DNA of 20,000 nt from Penaeus vannamei. Its lineage: Eukaryota; Arthropoda; Malacostraca; Decapoda; Penaeidae. The stretch spans positions 14,619,975 to 14,639,974 of the forward strand of contig NC_091555.1 in assembly GCF_042767895.1 (NCBI RefSeq). Reading direction: 5' to 3'. The translations under genes and the position numbers were made by a program. Positions within the stretch are counted from its first letter, which is position 1. Every line of letters starts with the position of its first letter. The notes beneath the pieces were generated by a model. That model saw only the letters and a program-made list of their open reading frames with translations. It did not search any database and was not told the origin of the DNA. Below, one piece after another: positions 9,237 to 18,760 of the stretch.

Positions 9237-9380
9237 ATTTATTGTTATTTGCTTGAGGAATATTCAGAGACAAATAAGAGAGAGAGAAATCTAAAAAAAA
9301 TGATTAGTAAAAGAGAGAAAGAGAAAACGAATAAAAAAAGAAAATGAAAAACCACTTCCAAGAGATAATAAAACTCCCTT
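9237..9380. other. A-rich spacer
   Basis: Low-complexity A/G-rich sequence between the TGACCT repeat and the pyrimidine tract. Nothing recognised. Confidence 0.4.
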
Positions 9381-9552
9381 ACCCGTCTTCCCCCTCTCCT
9401 TCACTCCCTCACTCCCTCCCTCACACCCCCTCCCCTCCTTCCCCTCCACTCCCCTTCCTCCCTCCCTCCCTCCTTCTCCCCCTCCCTCCCTCCCTTCCCT
9501 CACTCCTCCCCCCTCCCACTCTCCCCCACCTCCCTCCCCCACCCCCCTCCAC
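9381..9552. repeat. Polypyrimidine tract (CCCTC/CCCCTCC)
   Basis: About 170 bp nearly free of purines apart from isolated A in CACTCCC words. Confidence 0.93.
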
Positions 9553-9726
9553 CAAGACCAAGCGACAAAACCGGGAACACGCGCAACATATATATACATA
9601 TATATATATGGCACCGCTATAAAGAATTGCAATACAGCAAGGAGTTCTGGAGCAATTAGGGACAAGCATCTTAAATTCATTTTAGTGCCGCACTTAAGAA
9701 GGATTAGCCGTGCAATAGCGTCCATG
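9553..9726. other. Unique core between opposed Y and R tracts
   Basis: About 175 bp including a CATATATATACATATATATA patch (9588-9608), a CTTAAATTCATTTTAG stretch and GGATTAGCC (9701-9709). No gene recognised. Confidence 0.45.
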
Positions 9727-10135
9727 AAGGGGGGGGAGGGGTGTCTGTGGGTGAGGGGGGAGGAGGAGGGGGTGTCTGTGGGGAGGAAGGGGTGGAGCAG
9801 GGGGATGATGAGAAGGCGGAGGGTGTTGTCTGTGGGGGAGGAGGAGGAAGAGGAGGAGGAGGAGGAGGAGGAAGGGGGAGTATCTGTGGGGGAGGGGGAG
9901 GAGGAGGAGGAGGGGGTATCTGGAGGGAATGTGACACGGGGGAGGGAGGGTGACATGGGGGAGGAGAGGGAGGAGGAGGAGGAGGAGGGAAGGTTCTAGA
10001 AGGGGAGGGAAGGGGGTAGGGGGGTGTCTAGAGGGGGGGGATGCCAGGGGAGAGGGAGGCGGTAGCGACGCCAGAGAAGGGGTTGGGGGGGAAGGAGGGG
10101 GTCTGGGGTCTAGGGGGACTTTGAGGCATGTCTCC
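9727..10135. repeat. G-rich minisatellite (GGGGTRTCTGTGGGGGAGGAGG)
   Basis: A TATCTGTGGG or TGTCTGTGGG word recurs near 9740, 9772, 9825 and 9881, with truncated TATCTGG/TGTCTAGAGG copies near 9917 and 10024, separated by GGA expansions. Purine-rich throughout with many G runs; G-quadruplex-prone. Gly/Glu and Pro/Ser frames are artefacts. Confidence 0.88.
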
Positions 10136-10149
10136 TTGTGTCTGGAAGG

Positions 10150-10560
10150 AAAATGGAGGAGGAGGAGGAAGAAGAAGAAGAAGAAGAAGAAGAAAAAGAA
10201 GAGGAAGAAGAAGAAGGAGAAGGAGAAGAAGAAGAAGATGAAAAAGAAGCAGAAGAAAAAGATGACAAATTATATTGATAATAAGAAGGAGAAGGAGAAG
10301 AGGAAAAGATGACAAATGATATTAAAAATAAAGAAAATGAGAGGAAGAAGAAGACGAAGGAGAAGGATAAGAAGCAAGATGAAGCAACAGAGGAGGAAAA
10401 AGGAAGAAGCAGGTGACGAAAAAGAAAGAAGAGGAAGACGAAGAAATGGCAGAGGAAGAAAATAAAAGAAAAGAAAAAAAAGAAAAAGAGAGAAAGAAAA
10501 AAAGAAAGAAAAAATATTCATGCAACAAAGATGAAATAATGAAAAATAATAACGGCAAGA
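10150..10560. repeat. GAA/GGA purine tract, A-rich to the right
   Basis: GGAGGAGGA then long AAGAAGAAG runs (to about 10260), followed by A/G-rich imperfect sequence to about 10560. A GATGACAAAT-TATATTGATA motif at 10261-10280 is partly repeated at 10307-10325. Suitable for triplex (GAA-type) structure. No gene. Confidence 0.88.
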
Positions 10561-10739
10561 ATGAAGTCAATAGTTAGTAATAGAAAAAGAAAATATAAGG
10601 AAGACGAGAACAATAGAATAAAACCAACAACAGTAATACTAATAAATATGAGAATAAGAAAAACAACAAAAGAAAATAATAATCATGAAGAAAGAGAAAT
10701 TAAAACATATATCGAAATTTGTCGTTTATACAACTCTCA
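10561..10739. other. A-rich sequence
   Basis: A-rich low-complexity sequence with AATAATAA and AACAACAAA words. The open frames starting at 10561 and 10685 run into the pyrimidine tract and are not supported. Confidence 0.4.
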
Positions 10740-11173
10740 CCTTCTCTCTCCCCTCTTCCACCTATTTCTGTCCTTCTCATCTGTCCTCTCCCTCGTTATC
10801 CTTCATCTTCTGTCTTCCCCAGCTTCCCCCTCCCAACATCTTCCCTCTTCCCCTTTCCCCTTCTTTCTCCCTCCTTCCCCATTTCCCCATCTCCTCTTCC
10901 CCATCCCCCTCTTTCTCCCACCCTCCATATCCTCTCCCCCTTCCCCCTCTTTCTCCCTCCCTCCCCATCCCCCTCCCTTCCTTCCCCACCCCCTCTTCCT
11001 CTTCCTTCTCCCTCCCTCCCCCATCTCCCTCCCTCCCTCCCCATCCCCCTCTTCCCCTTCCCTTCTCCCTCCCTCCCCATCTCCCTTCTTCCCCTTTCCC
11101 CCTCCATCTCCTCTACCTCCCCCTCCCTCCCCATCTCCCTTCTTCCCCATCCCCTCTCATCCCCACCCTTCCC
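10740..11173. repeat. Long polypyrimidine minisatellite (CCCTCCCTCCCCATCTCC)
   Basis: About 430 bp with almost no G. CCCTCCCCATC and CTTCCCC words repeat at irregular 25-60 bp spacing, so it is an impure minisatellite rather than a pure run. Ser/Pro/Leu frames of up to 209 codons cross it and are artefacts. Confidence 0.93.
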
Positions 11174-11298
11174 CAAGACAACAAGCCTGAGCTGAACGTA
11201 TACACAGGCAGTCGCGTAGTTAATTCAGCGGGCATGTGGGTCAGCCGATCACCCTTGTAGCCGCGGACAAGGGACGACAAGTTTGTTATGATAATGCG
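11174..11298. other. Unique core between opposed Y and R tracts
   Basis: 125 bp of complex sequence including GTAGTTAATTCAGCGGGC (11215-11232) and GGACAAGGGACGACAAG. It sits between 430 bp of pyrimidine and 590 bp of purine on the same strand. No gene recognised. Confidence 0.5.
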
Positions 11299-11899
11299 CA
11301 GGAAAAGGGGGGGAAGGGAGGGAAGGGAGGAGGAGGAGGAAATAGATGGGGAGGGAGGGAGGGAGAGGAGGGAGGGAGGGAGGAGGAAAAGGGGGGGAGG
11401 GAGAGGAGGGAGGGAGGGAGGGAAGGAGAAGGAAAAGATGGGGGGAGAGGAGGGAGGGAGGGAGGGAGGGAAGGAGGAGGAAAAGATGGGGAGGGAGGGG
11501 GAAGGAAGGGAGGGAGGAGGAGGAAAAAGATGGGGAGGGACGGAGGGAAGGGAGGGAGGGGGAGGAAGGGAGGAGGAAAAGGGGTGGAGGGAGAGGAGGG
11601 AGAGGAGGGAGGGAGGGAGGGAAGGAGGAGGAAAAAAGATGGGGAGCGAGGGAGGGAGGGAGGAGGAAAAAGATGGGGGAGGGAGGGAAGGAGGGAGGGA
11701 GGAGGAAATAAAGGGAAAAGAGAGAGGAAGAGAGGGATAGGATAAGTAGGGGAAGAAAGAAGGGGAAGGAGCAAAGGAGAAAGAAGGTAAAAAGAAAGAG
11801 GCGAGAGAAGAAGTAGTAGGAGAAAGAATTTTTTTTGGGGGGGGAGAGGGAGAGGGAAAGAGAGAGGGGAAGGAGAAGGTGGGGAGGGGGGGGGGAGGG
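11299..11899. repeat. Long polypurine minisatellite (GGGAGGGAGGAGGAAAAGATGGGG)
   Basis: About 600 bp of A/G. The words GGAGGAAAAGATGGGG or GGAGGAAAAAGATGGGG recur around 11425, 11475, 11515, 11628, 11665, separated by variable (GGGA)n. To 11899 the tract becomes GAAAG-rich, with a T8G10 mirror-like patch at 11829-11846. Prone to triplex and G-quadruplex formation. Gly/Arg/Glu frames are artefacts. Confidence 0.93.
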
Positions 11900-12196
11900 G
11901 CCATGGGAGTGTGTACATTAACTAATATCTTGTACAAATATGGCCGGGGCGATGTCATGATGTACTTAATGGTACTTCTGCGGTGGGCGGGGACTTCGGC
12001 GATAGATGTAAACTGTACTTCTTTTATTGGCCTTACTCCTTCTTCTTATCATTATTATAGTCGTTCTTATTATTATCGGTATTAATATCATTATTATTAT
12101 TATTATATTTTTCATCTTCCCTTTCTTCGTCTTCAACTTCATATAATTTTTTGGTAATTCTTTTCAATTGTCTGAGTTATTTCCTTCATCTGTACT
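11900..12196. other. Unique sequence and ATT array
   Basis: Unique sequence to about 12044, then imperfect (ATT)n with ATC (12048-12110), then T-rich sequence. No gene recognised. Confidence 0.5.
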
Positions 12197-12482
12197 TCAT
12201 TTCTCTCTCTCTCTCTCTCTCTCTCTCCCTCCCTCCCTCCCTCTCTCCCTCGCCCTCCCCTCCTCATCCTACTATTATTCCAATACTACAATATTTTCTT
12301 TTCCGCTTTCTCTCCCCTCCCCTTTTCTCTCCTTCCGTTCCTCCTCCCCCTTCCCCTCCTCCTCCTCCTTCCCCCTCCTTCCTTCTCCTCCATCTCCTCC
12401 TCCCCCTCCTCCTCCTCCTCCTTCCCCCCTCCTCCTCCTCCTTCCCCACCTCCTTCCTCCTCCTCCTCCTCTTCCCCTCTTC
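12197..12482. repeat. (TC)n, (CCCT)n and (CTC)n polypyrimidine block
   Basis: TC run (12201-12226) into CCCT units, an ATTATTCC break (12271-12290), then CTCCTCCTC arrays to 12480. About 285 bp. Open frames are artefacts. Confidence 0.92.
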
Positions 12483-12700
12483 GCAGCCCGAGGCGAAGTG
12501 TCCAATCAGCGTCCTCTTTCCCCTCTCTTTTAGCGAATTGATTAATTTGATATGTAAAGAATACCCGTATGTTTCTGTTGACATTCTATGGCGCGGAGAG
12601 AAGGCGGTCCGACTCTCTGCCTTTGTCCGGTTAAATTGCTCGATTCCCGATAAGTTTAAAGACTTTTATTTTTTTAAAAGTCTATTGATCGATTCGTTTT
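12483..12700. other. Unique island with homeodomain-like core
   Basis: About 200 bp of complex sequence following the CTC array, with GAATTGATTAATTTGATATG (12535-12554), a dense set of TAAT/ATTA cores, and GTCCAATCAGCGTCC (a CCAAT box) at 12499-12513. Candidate enhancer; no exon seen. The plus-strand open frame through it has no recognisable protein. Confidence 0.4.
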
Positions 12701-13180
12701 TGTTTTTTCTTGTGATGTTTGTTTTTTGGGGAAATTGGAAGTTGAAGATATAAAGAGGAATCAAATGTTCATTTTTTATTATTTTTTTTCTTTAGTTTCG
12801 AAGCTTATTTTTCCTGTATTTTTTCTTCTTCTTCTTCTATATTCTATAGAAAGAAAGAGAAAAATATTAGTTTTTTTTTCTCTTTCTTTTAATCCACCTT
12901 TCTTCCTTTCATTAACTCGATCGAATGTCCCTCTTTTTCTCATTTCTCTTTTTATGTGTGAATATTAATGGTGAACAGGATTTCCGCTTCATTCACTCGG
13001 TCTCGTAATTAATATATGGTGCGGATTAAAACAAAAATTTAAATCCTCGCTCGTGTAGACTGAACGATGTTTTTTTTTTTTTATCACAACTGCTTCATGT
13101 ATGTATTTTTTTCTCTCTTTTTTGGATTTTTCTTTTGTATATATTTATTGTCCTTCTTATCATCTATCTGTGTATATTAT
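12701..13180. other. T-rich low-complexity sequence
   Basis: Long T and TTC/TCT-rich stretches, including T12 or more near 13070. No gene or RNA recognised. Confidence 0.5.
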
Positions 13181-13318
13181 CATAATCATTATTATCATTA
13201 TCATTATTATTGATATCATTATCAACATTATTTTTGTTATCATTATTACAATCCAACTATTTATTTTTATGATAATTATTATAATTTATGATTATTATAT
13301 TTATTACAATATAATAGG
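13181..13318. repeat. ATT/ATC trinucleotide-like AT-rich array
   Basis: ATTATCATT units, imperfect, grading into ATTATAATTTATGATTATTAT. Ile/Asn frames are artefacts. Compositionally like 2296-2745 and 18190-18315. Confidence 0.88.
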
Positions 13319-13349
13319 AGTTTACTTTCGCCTCTTCCAATATATACCA

Positions 13350-13680
13350 GAGGGGGGGGGACTTGCAGCAGAGGGGGAGGGGGAGACCCACCGAGGAAGG
13401 AAAGGGGAGAAATACACCACAGGGGGAAGGAACATACCCCAGAGAGGGGAAGGAATAGACCCACCGAGAAGGAAAGGGGGAAATGCACCGTAAGAGGAAA
13501 AGGGGGAAAGATGCACTAGAGTTTCGGAGGAGAGGGGAGAGGGAGAGCGGGAGGGGAAAGGAAGGGAGAGAGGGAGAGGGGGAAAGGAGGGGAGAGAGGG
13601 GGAGAGGGGAGGGGAAAGGAGAGGGAGAGAGGGAGAGGGGGGAGGGGGTAAGGAGGAGAGAGAGAGGGGAGACGCACCGG
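13350..13680. repeat. Purine-rich minisatellite (GACCCACCGAGAAGGAAAGG family)
   Basis: A GACCCACCGAG...AAATGCACC segment occurs at 13385 and 13458 (spacing 73 bp), with partial copies (GAAATACACC, GAAAGATGCAC) between and after. From about 13525 it becomes pure GGGAGAGGGAAAGG tract. Confidence 0.88.
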
Positions 13681-13845
13681 AGGGAGGGAGCGCCACCTCG
13701 CCTGGGGCCACGTGGCAGGTGTTGGTCTTAAATACCAGTATTACTCCACATATGGGCCGCATTCTGTCGCCGGCCTGCAGGATTAGCCTTATCCAGGGGC
13801 GCCGCTCTTTGTACAGGGGCTCGGAGCACAGCGGGGGAGGTGGGG
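13681..13845. other. Unique island with clustered E-boxes
   Basis: Between purine tracts lies about 160 bp of complex sequence carrying CACGTG (13709-13714), CAGGTG (13716-13721) and CATATG (13749-13754), plus GGATTA (13780-13785). Three E-boxes in 46 bp make it a candidate bHLH-bound enhancer; vertebrate EBF1 is known to act together with E2A. Functional role is inference. Confidence 0.4.
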
Positions 13846-13990
13846 GGGGTGAAGGAGGGGTGAGGGTGGGTGGTGGTAGGTGAGGGTGGTGGTGGTGGTG
13901 GGTGAGGGTGGTGGTGAGGGTGGGTGGTGGGTGAAGGACGGCGGAGTGGTGGATGAGGGAGTATGAGAGAAGTGGATGAGGAACGGTGGA
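13846..13990. repeat. GGTGG/GGTGAGGG G-rich array
   Basis: (GGTGGTGGT)n and GGTGAGGGTGG units, then GTGGATGAGG copies near 13950-13985 continuing loosely to 14030. G-quadruplex-prone on the plus strand. Confidence 0.88.
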
Positions 13991-14557
<567 letters not shown>

Positions 14558-14605
14558 GAGAGAGAATGAAAGAAAGAGAGAAAGAGAAAGAAAGGCAAAA
14601 AGGAA

Positions 14606-14653
14606 ATAGAAAAAGACGCACATGCGGACAGAAAAATACAGAAAAGACAATAC

Positions 14654-14684
<31 letters not shown>

Positions 14685-14940
14685 CATACAGAACAGCGAT
14701 AATAAACGAAAATGACGAATCCCCCCCAAAACACACACACACAACTGCCACCCCGAACGAAAAGAGACGACAAGGCGCATAGACAAATAAACAAACCCGA
14801 ACGAGGACAAGGGAGGCAAAACAGAGGAGATAAAGCAAGCGACGAAACAAGGGAAGAGATAGACGGGGAATTAGCCAACTGGTGAGCAGTGAGCTAAGCT
14901 AATTGTGATCTCAAGTAATCCCGCGGCCGCAAATGGACAC
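14606..14940. other. A-rich unique sequence with A29 homopolymer
   Basis: A 29-base A run at 14656-14684 sits in A-rich sequence, then (AC)n (14731-14743) and unique sequence including a NotI-type GCGGCCGC at 14921-14928. No gene recognised and no SINE or LINE body is visible before the A run. Confidence 0.5.
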
Positions 14941-14948
14941 ACATGCCC

Positions 14949-15335
14949 GCCCAGGGAAGGGGAGGGAGAGAGGGAAAAAGGGAGTGAGGGAGGGATGAGA
15001 GGGAGGGAGGGATGAGAGGGGAGGAGGGAGGGAGGGATGAGAGGGGAAAAATGAGAGGAAGAGAGAGGGAGGAGGGAGGGAGGGAAGGGGGAGGGAGGGA
15101 TAAGAGGGAGAGCAGGAAGGAGGGAAGGGGGAGGGAGGGATAAGAGGGAGGATGGGAGGGAAGGGGGAGAGAGGGGCAAAAGGAGAGGAGAAGAAGGGAG
15201 GGAGGATGGGAGGGGGAAAAGGAGGGAGGGAGGAATGAGAGGGAAGAAAGAGGGGGGAGAGGATTAGAGGGGAAGTAGGAGGATGGAGGAAGGAAGGAAA
15301 GGAAGGAGGGGACAGGGAAAGGAGAGCGCAAGAGA
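14949..15335. repeat. Polypurine minisatellite (GGGAGGGAGGGATGAGAGGG)
   Basis: About 390 bp of A/G with GGGATGAGAGGG (14990-15045), GGGATAAGAGGG (15107-15118 and 15137-15148) and GGATGGGAGGG words, each separated by variable GGGA units. Ser/Pro frames on the minus strand are artefacts. Confidence 0.93.
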
Positions 15336-15440
15336 GAGGCGTCCATAGAACTATTCCTTCATTCGTCTTGTAAGTTGTAAGAACTCGGCTGCAAAATCTC
15401 AATTGCAATATATAAGAATTGATATTAAACCACATTCGCT
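15336..15440. other. Unique core between opposed R and Y tracts
   Basis: About 100 bp of complex AT-rich sequence with CAATTGCAATATATAAGAAT (15401-15420). No gene recognised. Confidence 0.45.
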
Positions 15441-15660
15441 TTTTTTCTCCTTCCTCTTCCCTCCCCCACTTCCCCTCCAACCTCTCCCCCACCCCCTCCT
15501 TCCCCCTCCAACCACTCTCCCACCCTCCTTCCCTCCTCCAACCTTCTCTCGCCATCCCCTCCCTTCCCCCTCCAACCTCTCCTCCTACCTCTTCCCCCTC
15601 CCTCTCCCCCACCCCCTCCTTCCCCCTCCAACCCTCCCCCACACCCCCTCCTTCCACGCA
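15441..15660. repeat. Polypyrimidine minisatellite (CCCCCTCCAACC)
   Basis: The word CCTCCAACC recurs about seven times (near 15473, 15505, 15533, 15569, 15625) in a C/T background, spacing about 30 bp. Ser/Pro frames are artefacts. Confidence 0.9.
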
Positions 15661-15795
15661 CCACACACGCGCGCGCAAGACCTTACAACACCTAAGTACA
15701 CCCGAATCCGAGGCCCAGCGACAGACCGTACGAATCGAAACGGGAAAAACGCCGAAGATTTTTGAAAAAGGGAAAAATACATCTCGCTCGGCCGT
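15661..15795. other. Unique spacer with GCGCGCGC patch
   Basis: About 130 bp of complex sequence; ACACACGCGCGCGCAAG at 15663-15679 is a Z-DNA-like patch. No gene recognised. Confidence 0.4.
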
Positions 15796-16092
15796 ATCCC
15801 TCTCTTCTCCCCTCCCCCCTCCTCCTCTCTTCCCCTTCCTACCCTCTCTGTCGTATCCCTCCCTTCCCCGTCTCTTCCCTTCCTTCTTCCCCTCTTTCTG
15901 TCCTTTCCCTCTCTTCCTTTCTTTTCTTATCTCTTCCTTCTCTCCTCTTCTCTTCCCCCTTTTCCCATATCCCTCCCTTTCCCTCTTCCCTCCTTCCCCC
16001 CTTTCCCATATACCTCCCTCCTTCCCCCCTCTTCCTTCCCTTTCACCCATTCCCATATCCCTCCCTACCCCCCCTTCTACTCCCCCCCCCGG
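15796..16092. repeat. Polypyrimidine minisatellite (CATATCCCTCCC/CTTCC)
   Basis: C/T-rich with recurring CCCATATCCCTCCC (15963-15977), CCCATATACCTCCC (16005-16018) and CCCATATCCCTCCC (16051-16064), spacing 42-46 bp, in a CTTCCC background. About 300 bp. Confidence 0.92.
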
Positions 16093-16180
16093 ATCGGTCA
16101 GCCGCCAGCCTGCTAGTGTTGACTCGTATTTCCGCGCCATATTATTGTTTCTTGTGTCTTAATGGAACAACTGGCGGGCT

Positions 16181-16320
16181 AAATAAGACATCTCGGGGAG
16201 GGAGGGAGGGAAGGAGAAGGGTGGAGGGGAAATAAGACATCTCGGGGCACTGGGGGCTTTGGGGTAGGAGGGGAATAGGGAAAGAGAGGGAGGGAGGGAA
16301 GGAGGTGGGGGGGAAAGAAG
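16181..16320. repeat. 49-bp direct duplication flanking purine tract
   Basis: AAATAAGACATCTCGGGG occurs exactly at 16181-16198 and 16230-16247, with GGGAGGGAGGGAAGG purine sequence between and after (to 16318). A local tandem duplication including unique sequence. Confidence 0.9.
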
Positions 16321-16354
16321 GGCGGATGGAATCTGAAGGAATCAGTGACATAAC

Positions 16355-16500
16355 GTAAAAAAAAAAAACAAAAACGGAACAAAAACATAAAAAAAATAAC
16401 ACAATCGGACGAGAAATTAAGAAAAACAACAACAACAACAAAAAAAACAAAGATAAAAACACACACGAACGAGAACTTAAGAAAGACAACAAAAGCAACA
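16355..16500. repeat. A-rich 60-bp tandem duplication
   Basis: Two copies exactly 60 bp apart: ACAATCGGACGAGAAATTAA (16401-16420) and ACACACGAACGAGAACTTAA (16461-16480), each followed by GAAARACAACAA. Flanked by poly-A and AAC triplet runs. Confidence 0.85.
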
Positions 16501-16870
16501 ACACCAAACGCACAACCAAAAGACAGCCCACAACAGTACTCCCCCAAAGCGTGTACCTCGAACAGATGCATATATCATTTCAACATTGCATCAGATTTCC
16601 AGGTTTGAGCAGTTGGGATGAGAAATTTGATAGCGCATACCCAGCCCCATGTGTACGCGTGTAGGTACTGGCCATGTGCGTATATCTATGGCCGTAATTT
16701 CGAGGGCCTTCTGTAAGCCCATATAAGGAAAGTCCGAGCTTCGAATAACTTGTACAGGTCTGTCTAGTTATGTCATCGGGACCATAAGGCTGATAATTTG
16801 CCGTATTAAACTTATGGATTGGTTTTAATGCCGATGTTCAGTGAGAATTTGTTTTGAATGTGATAATGTA
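16501..16870. other. Long unique island with a CArG box
   Basis: About 370 bp of complex sequence. CCATATAAGG at 16719-16728 is a perfect CC(A/T)6GG serum-response-factor box. Homeodomain-like AT words (GGATTGGTTTTAATG near 16817, CCGTAATTTCG near 16692) also occur. Candidate enhancer; no exon. Confidence 0.4.
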
Positions 16871-17108
16871 TTTTTTTCTTTTCTTTTTTTGAGTTAGGGG
16901 GGAGCGGGGTGGGGCGAGGTGGTGTGTATGTTTCTTTGTTTGTTGTGTTTTTTATGTAGGTGTTGTTGGGTTGGGGGGAATGGTGTGTGAGGTGGGACGC
17001 TGTACTATTTTTTCCTTCTTCTTTTCTGCGACTCAAATATTGGTTCATTCGTCGACGGTAACTCTATTAACCCATAAAAAAGAGGTGTAAGACATCACAC
17101 TTTTTTTT
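16871..17108. other. T/G-rich low-complexity and unique sequence
   Basis: T runs, GGGGGGAGCGGGGTGGGG at 16898-16916 and a GTTGTTGGGTTGGGGG patch. No gene recognised. Confidence 0.4.
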
Positions 17109-17345
17109 CTTGGTTCTCTCTCCCTCTCTCTCTCTCTCTCTCCCCTTTACCCTCCTTCTGACACCCCCCCCCCCATCCCCTATCCCAGCTAAACCCATGT
17201 TACGCTTTTCCTTCATCCTCCCCTCATCCCTCCCTCACCCCCCCACTCCTTTCATTCCTCCCCTCTCTCCCTCTCCCTCCTTCACCCCTTTGCCTCCTCC
17301 TTCCCTCCTTCCCACTCCAGCTGTTGGCTTGGGTGGTCCTTCACT
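17109..17345. repeat. Polypyrimidine block with (TC)n
   Basis: TC run (17116-17142), poly-C (17163-17174), then CCCTC/CCTCC units to about 17320. Ser/Pro frames are artefacts. Confidence 0.9.
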
Positions 17346-17430
17346 CTAATGTACCTTTCCTCCCTCTTTTTACTTTTTTATTCCTATTATTTTTTATTTT
17401 GCCTTTTTTTTTTTTTTACTCTTTTCCATC
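17346..17430. repeat. T-rich low-complexity run
   Basis: Includes T15 near 17404-17418. Confidence 0.7.
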
Positions 17431-17640
17431 CAGCCTGCGAGCTCTTGAATAATTTAGCGATAAATTGGGGCTTAATACTGACATCTTGCGAGTGCAGATT
17501 GTCGTGAGATACAAATATTAAACAATAATTGCCCTTCAGAACGTGATGTCGTGTGTCCCATTACATCGTATTGCAGTTGTCATTAAGGACAATCATCAAA
17601 ATCTTAAAATGTTCCATAATTATCTGAAAGAGGAAAAAGA
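17431..17640. other. Unique island with clustered AT-type sites
   Basis: About 210 bp of complex sequence with ATACAAATATTAAACAATAA (17510-17529), which overlaps octamer-, Fox- and Sox-like words, and ATAATTGCCC. Candidate enhancer; no exon recognised. Confidence 0.4.
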
Positions 17641-17645
17641 AGGAG

Positions 17646-17750
17646 ATTGAGAGAGAGAGGTAGAGAGAGGAAGAGAGAGGAAGAGAGAGGAAGAGAGAGG
17701 AAGAGAGAGGAAGAGAGAGGAAGAGAGAGGAAGAGAGAGGAAGAGAGAGG

Positions 17751-17784
<34 letters not shown>

Positions 17785-17860
17785 AAGAGAGAGAGAGGAA
17801 GAGAGAGAGATAGAGATAGAGATAGAGAGAGAGAAAGAGAAAGAGAGAGCGAAGGATATT
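17646..17860. repeat. 10-bp array (AAGAGAGAGG) and AG tract
   Basis: Eight perfect copies of AAGAGAGAGG in exact 10-bp register from 17671 to 17750, bracketed by one-base variants, then AG and GATAGA sequence to about 17850. The perfection implies recent expansion; 10 bp is close to one helical turn. Confidence 0.95.
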
Positions 17861-18055
17861 TGAAAAGTGAAATGCATTAAAGAAATAATAAATGCCGTAA
17901 CCATGTTTTATGTGTTTATCGACTCTTTCCTTAAAGGGTTGGAACGCATGAATGGAAGATAGAGAATGGGAAGCAATGAGAAACCGAGAAGAATGGATAT
18001 TCACAAACGAGAAGCATTTTTGGCCAACCTCTGGACACGGAACGAAAAAAGGAAG
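17861..18055. other. Unique spacer
   Basis: About 190 bp of complex sequence; nothing recognised. Confidence 0.4.
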
Positions 18056-18335
18056 AAAAGAAAGGAAGAATGAAAGAAAGAAAGGAAGAACAAGAAAAAG
18101 AAACACAAAAGCTACTAAAAAAAACACACACACAGAAGGAAAAAGATGATGAGAAAGAGGGGAAAAATAAGATGAATAGGAATAATAGTACGAGCAAGAG
18201 GCATAATAATAATGATAATGATAACAATAATAATTATAATGATAATAATGATATCAATAATGATAATAGTAATAATATCAATGATAATAATATCAATAAT
18301 GATAATAACAATAAGAAGAAGAAAAAAGAAAAAGA
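18056..18335. repeat. GAAA tract then AAT/GAT triplet array
   Basis: GAAAGAAAGAA sequence (18045-18110), a short (AC)n (18123-18133), then AATAATGATAATGAT-type triplets (18205-18315). Asn/Asp frames are artefacts. Confidence 0.88.
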
Positions 18336-18492
18336 AGAAGACGAAGGAAGTACAGGAATAGGAGAAGAAGGAAGTACGAGTAGGAGCAAGAGGAAGAGGA
18401 GGAGGAGTAAGAGCAAGAAGAGGAGGAGGAGGAGTAAGAGCAAGAAGAGGAGGAGGAGGAGTAAGAGCAAGCGGAGGAGGAGGAGGAGGAGG
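18336..18492. repeat. 27-bp GGA-rich minisatellite
   Basis: GTAAGAGCAAG starts at 18407, 18434 and 18461, exactly 27 bp apart, each followed by (AGG)n; a diverged copy (GTAGGAGCAAG, 18380) lies at the same 27-bp phase. In one frame it would encode Arg/Ser/Lys repeats, but nothing else supports coding. Confidence 0.92.
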
Positions 18493-18760
18493 CCGGCGCC
18501 GACGTCCGAGGGCGCGGGGCCAAGGGGCTCTCGGCCTTCGTGTCGGAGAGCCATCTGGGCGCCGCAGAGAGCCACGGAAGCTTCGTGACACTTGACACTA
18601 ACGTAAGCTTATTAGTCGGGACCACCTCGCTCTAAAAGCCGACATTGGATTACGATAAGTCTATTTGTGCGACCGAAATAATCACACAAAACCCCGACAT
18701 GCGCGAGCGACATTGCTTTTCCTGCTTTTTTTTTCTCTCAAATCACGACGGATATTCGTG
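18493..18760. other. GC-rich unique island
   Basis: GC-rich sequence follows the GGA array; GGCTCTC (18526-18532) and GAGAGCC (18546-18552) form a perfect 7-bp inverted repeat with a 13-nt loop. Open frames on both strands are unrecognised. The rest (18580-18700) is complex unique sequence. Confidence 0.45.

Noticed and set aside
14656..14684. A29 as tail of a SINE or LINE
   Set aside because: No tRNA-like A/B boxes, no reverse-transcriptase sequence and no target-site duplication seen.
14911..16140. 409-codon minus-strand frame, longest in the window
   Set aside because: Runs through three purine/pyrimidine tracts; Gly/Arg/Glu and Ser/Pro content; no recognisable domain in the short unique parts.
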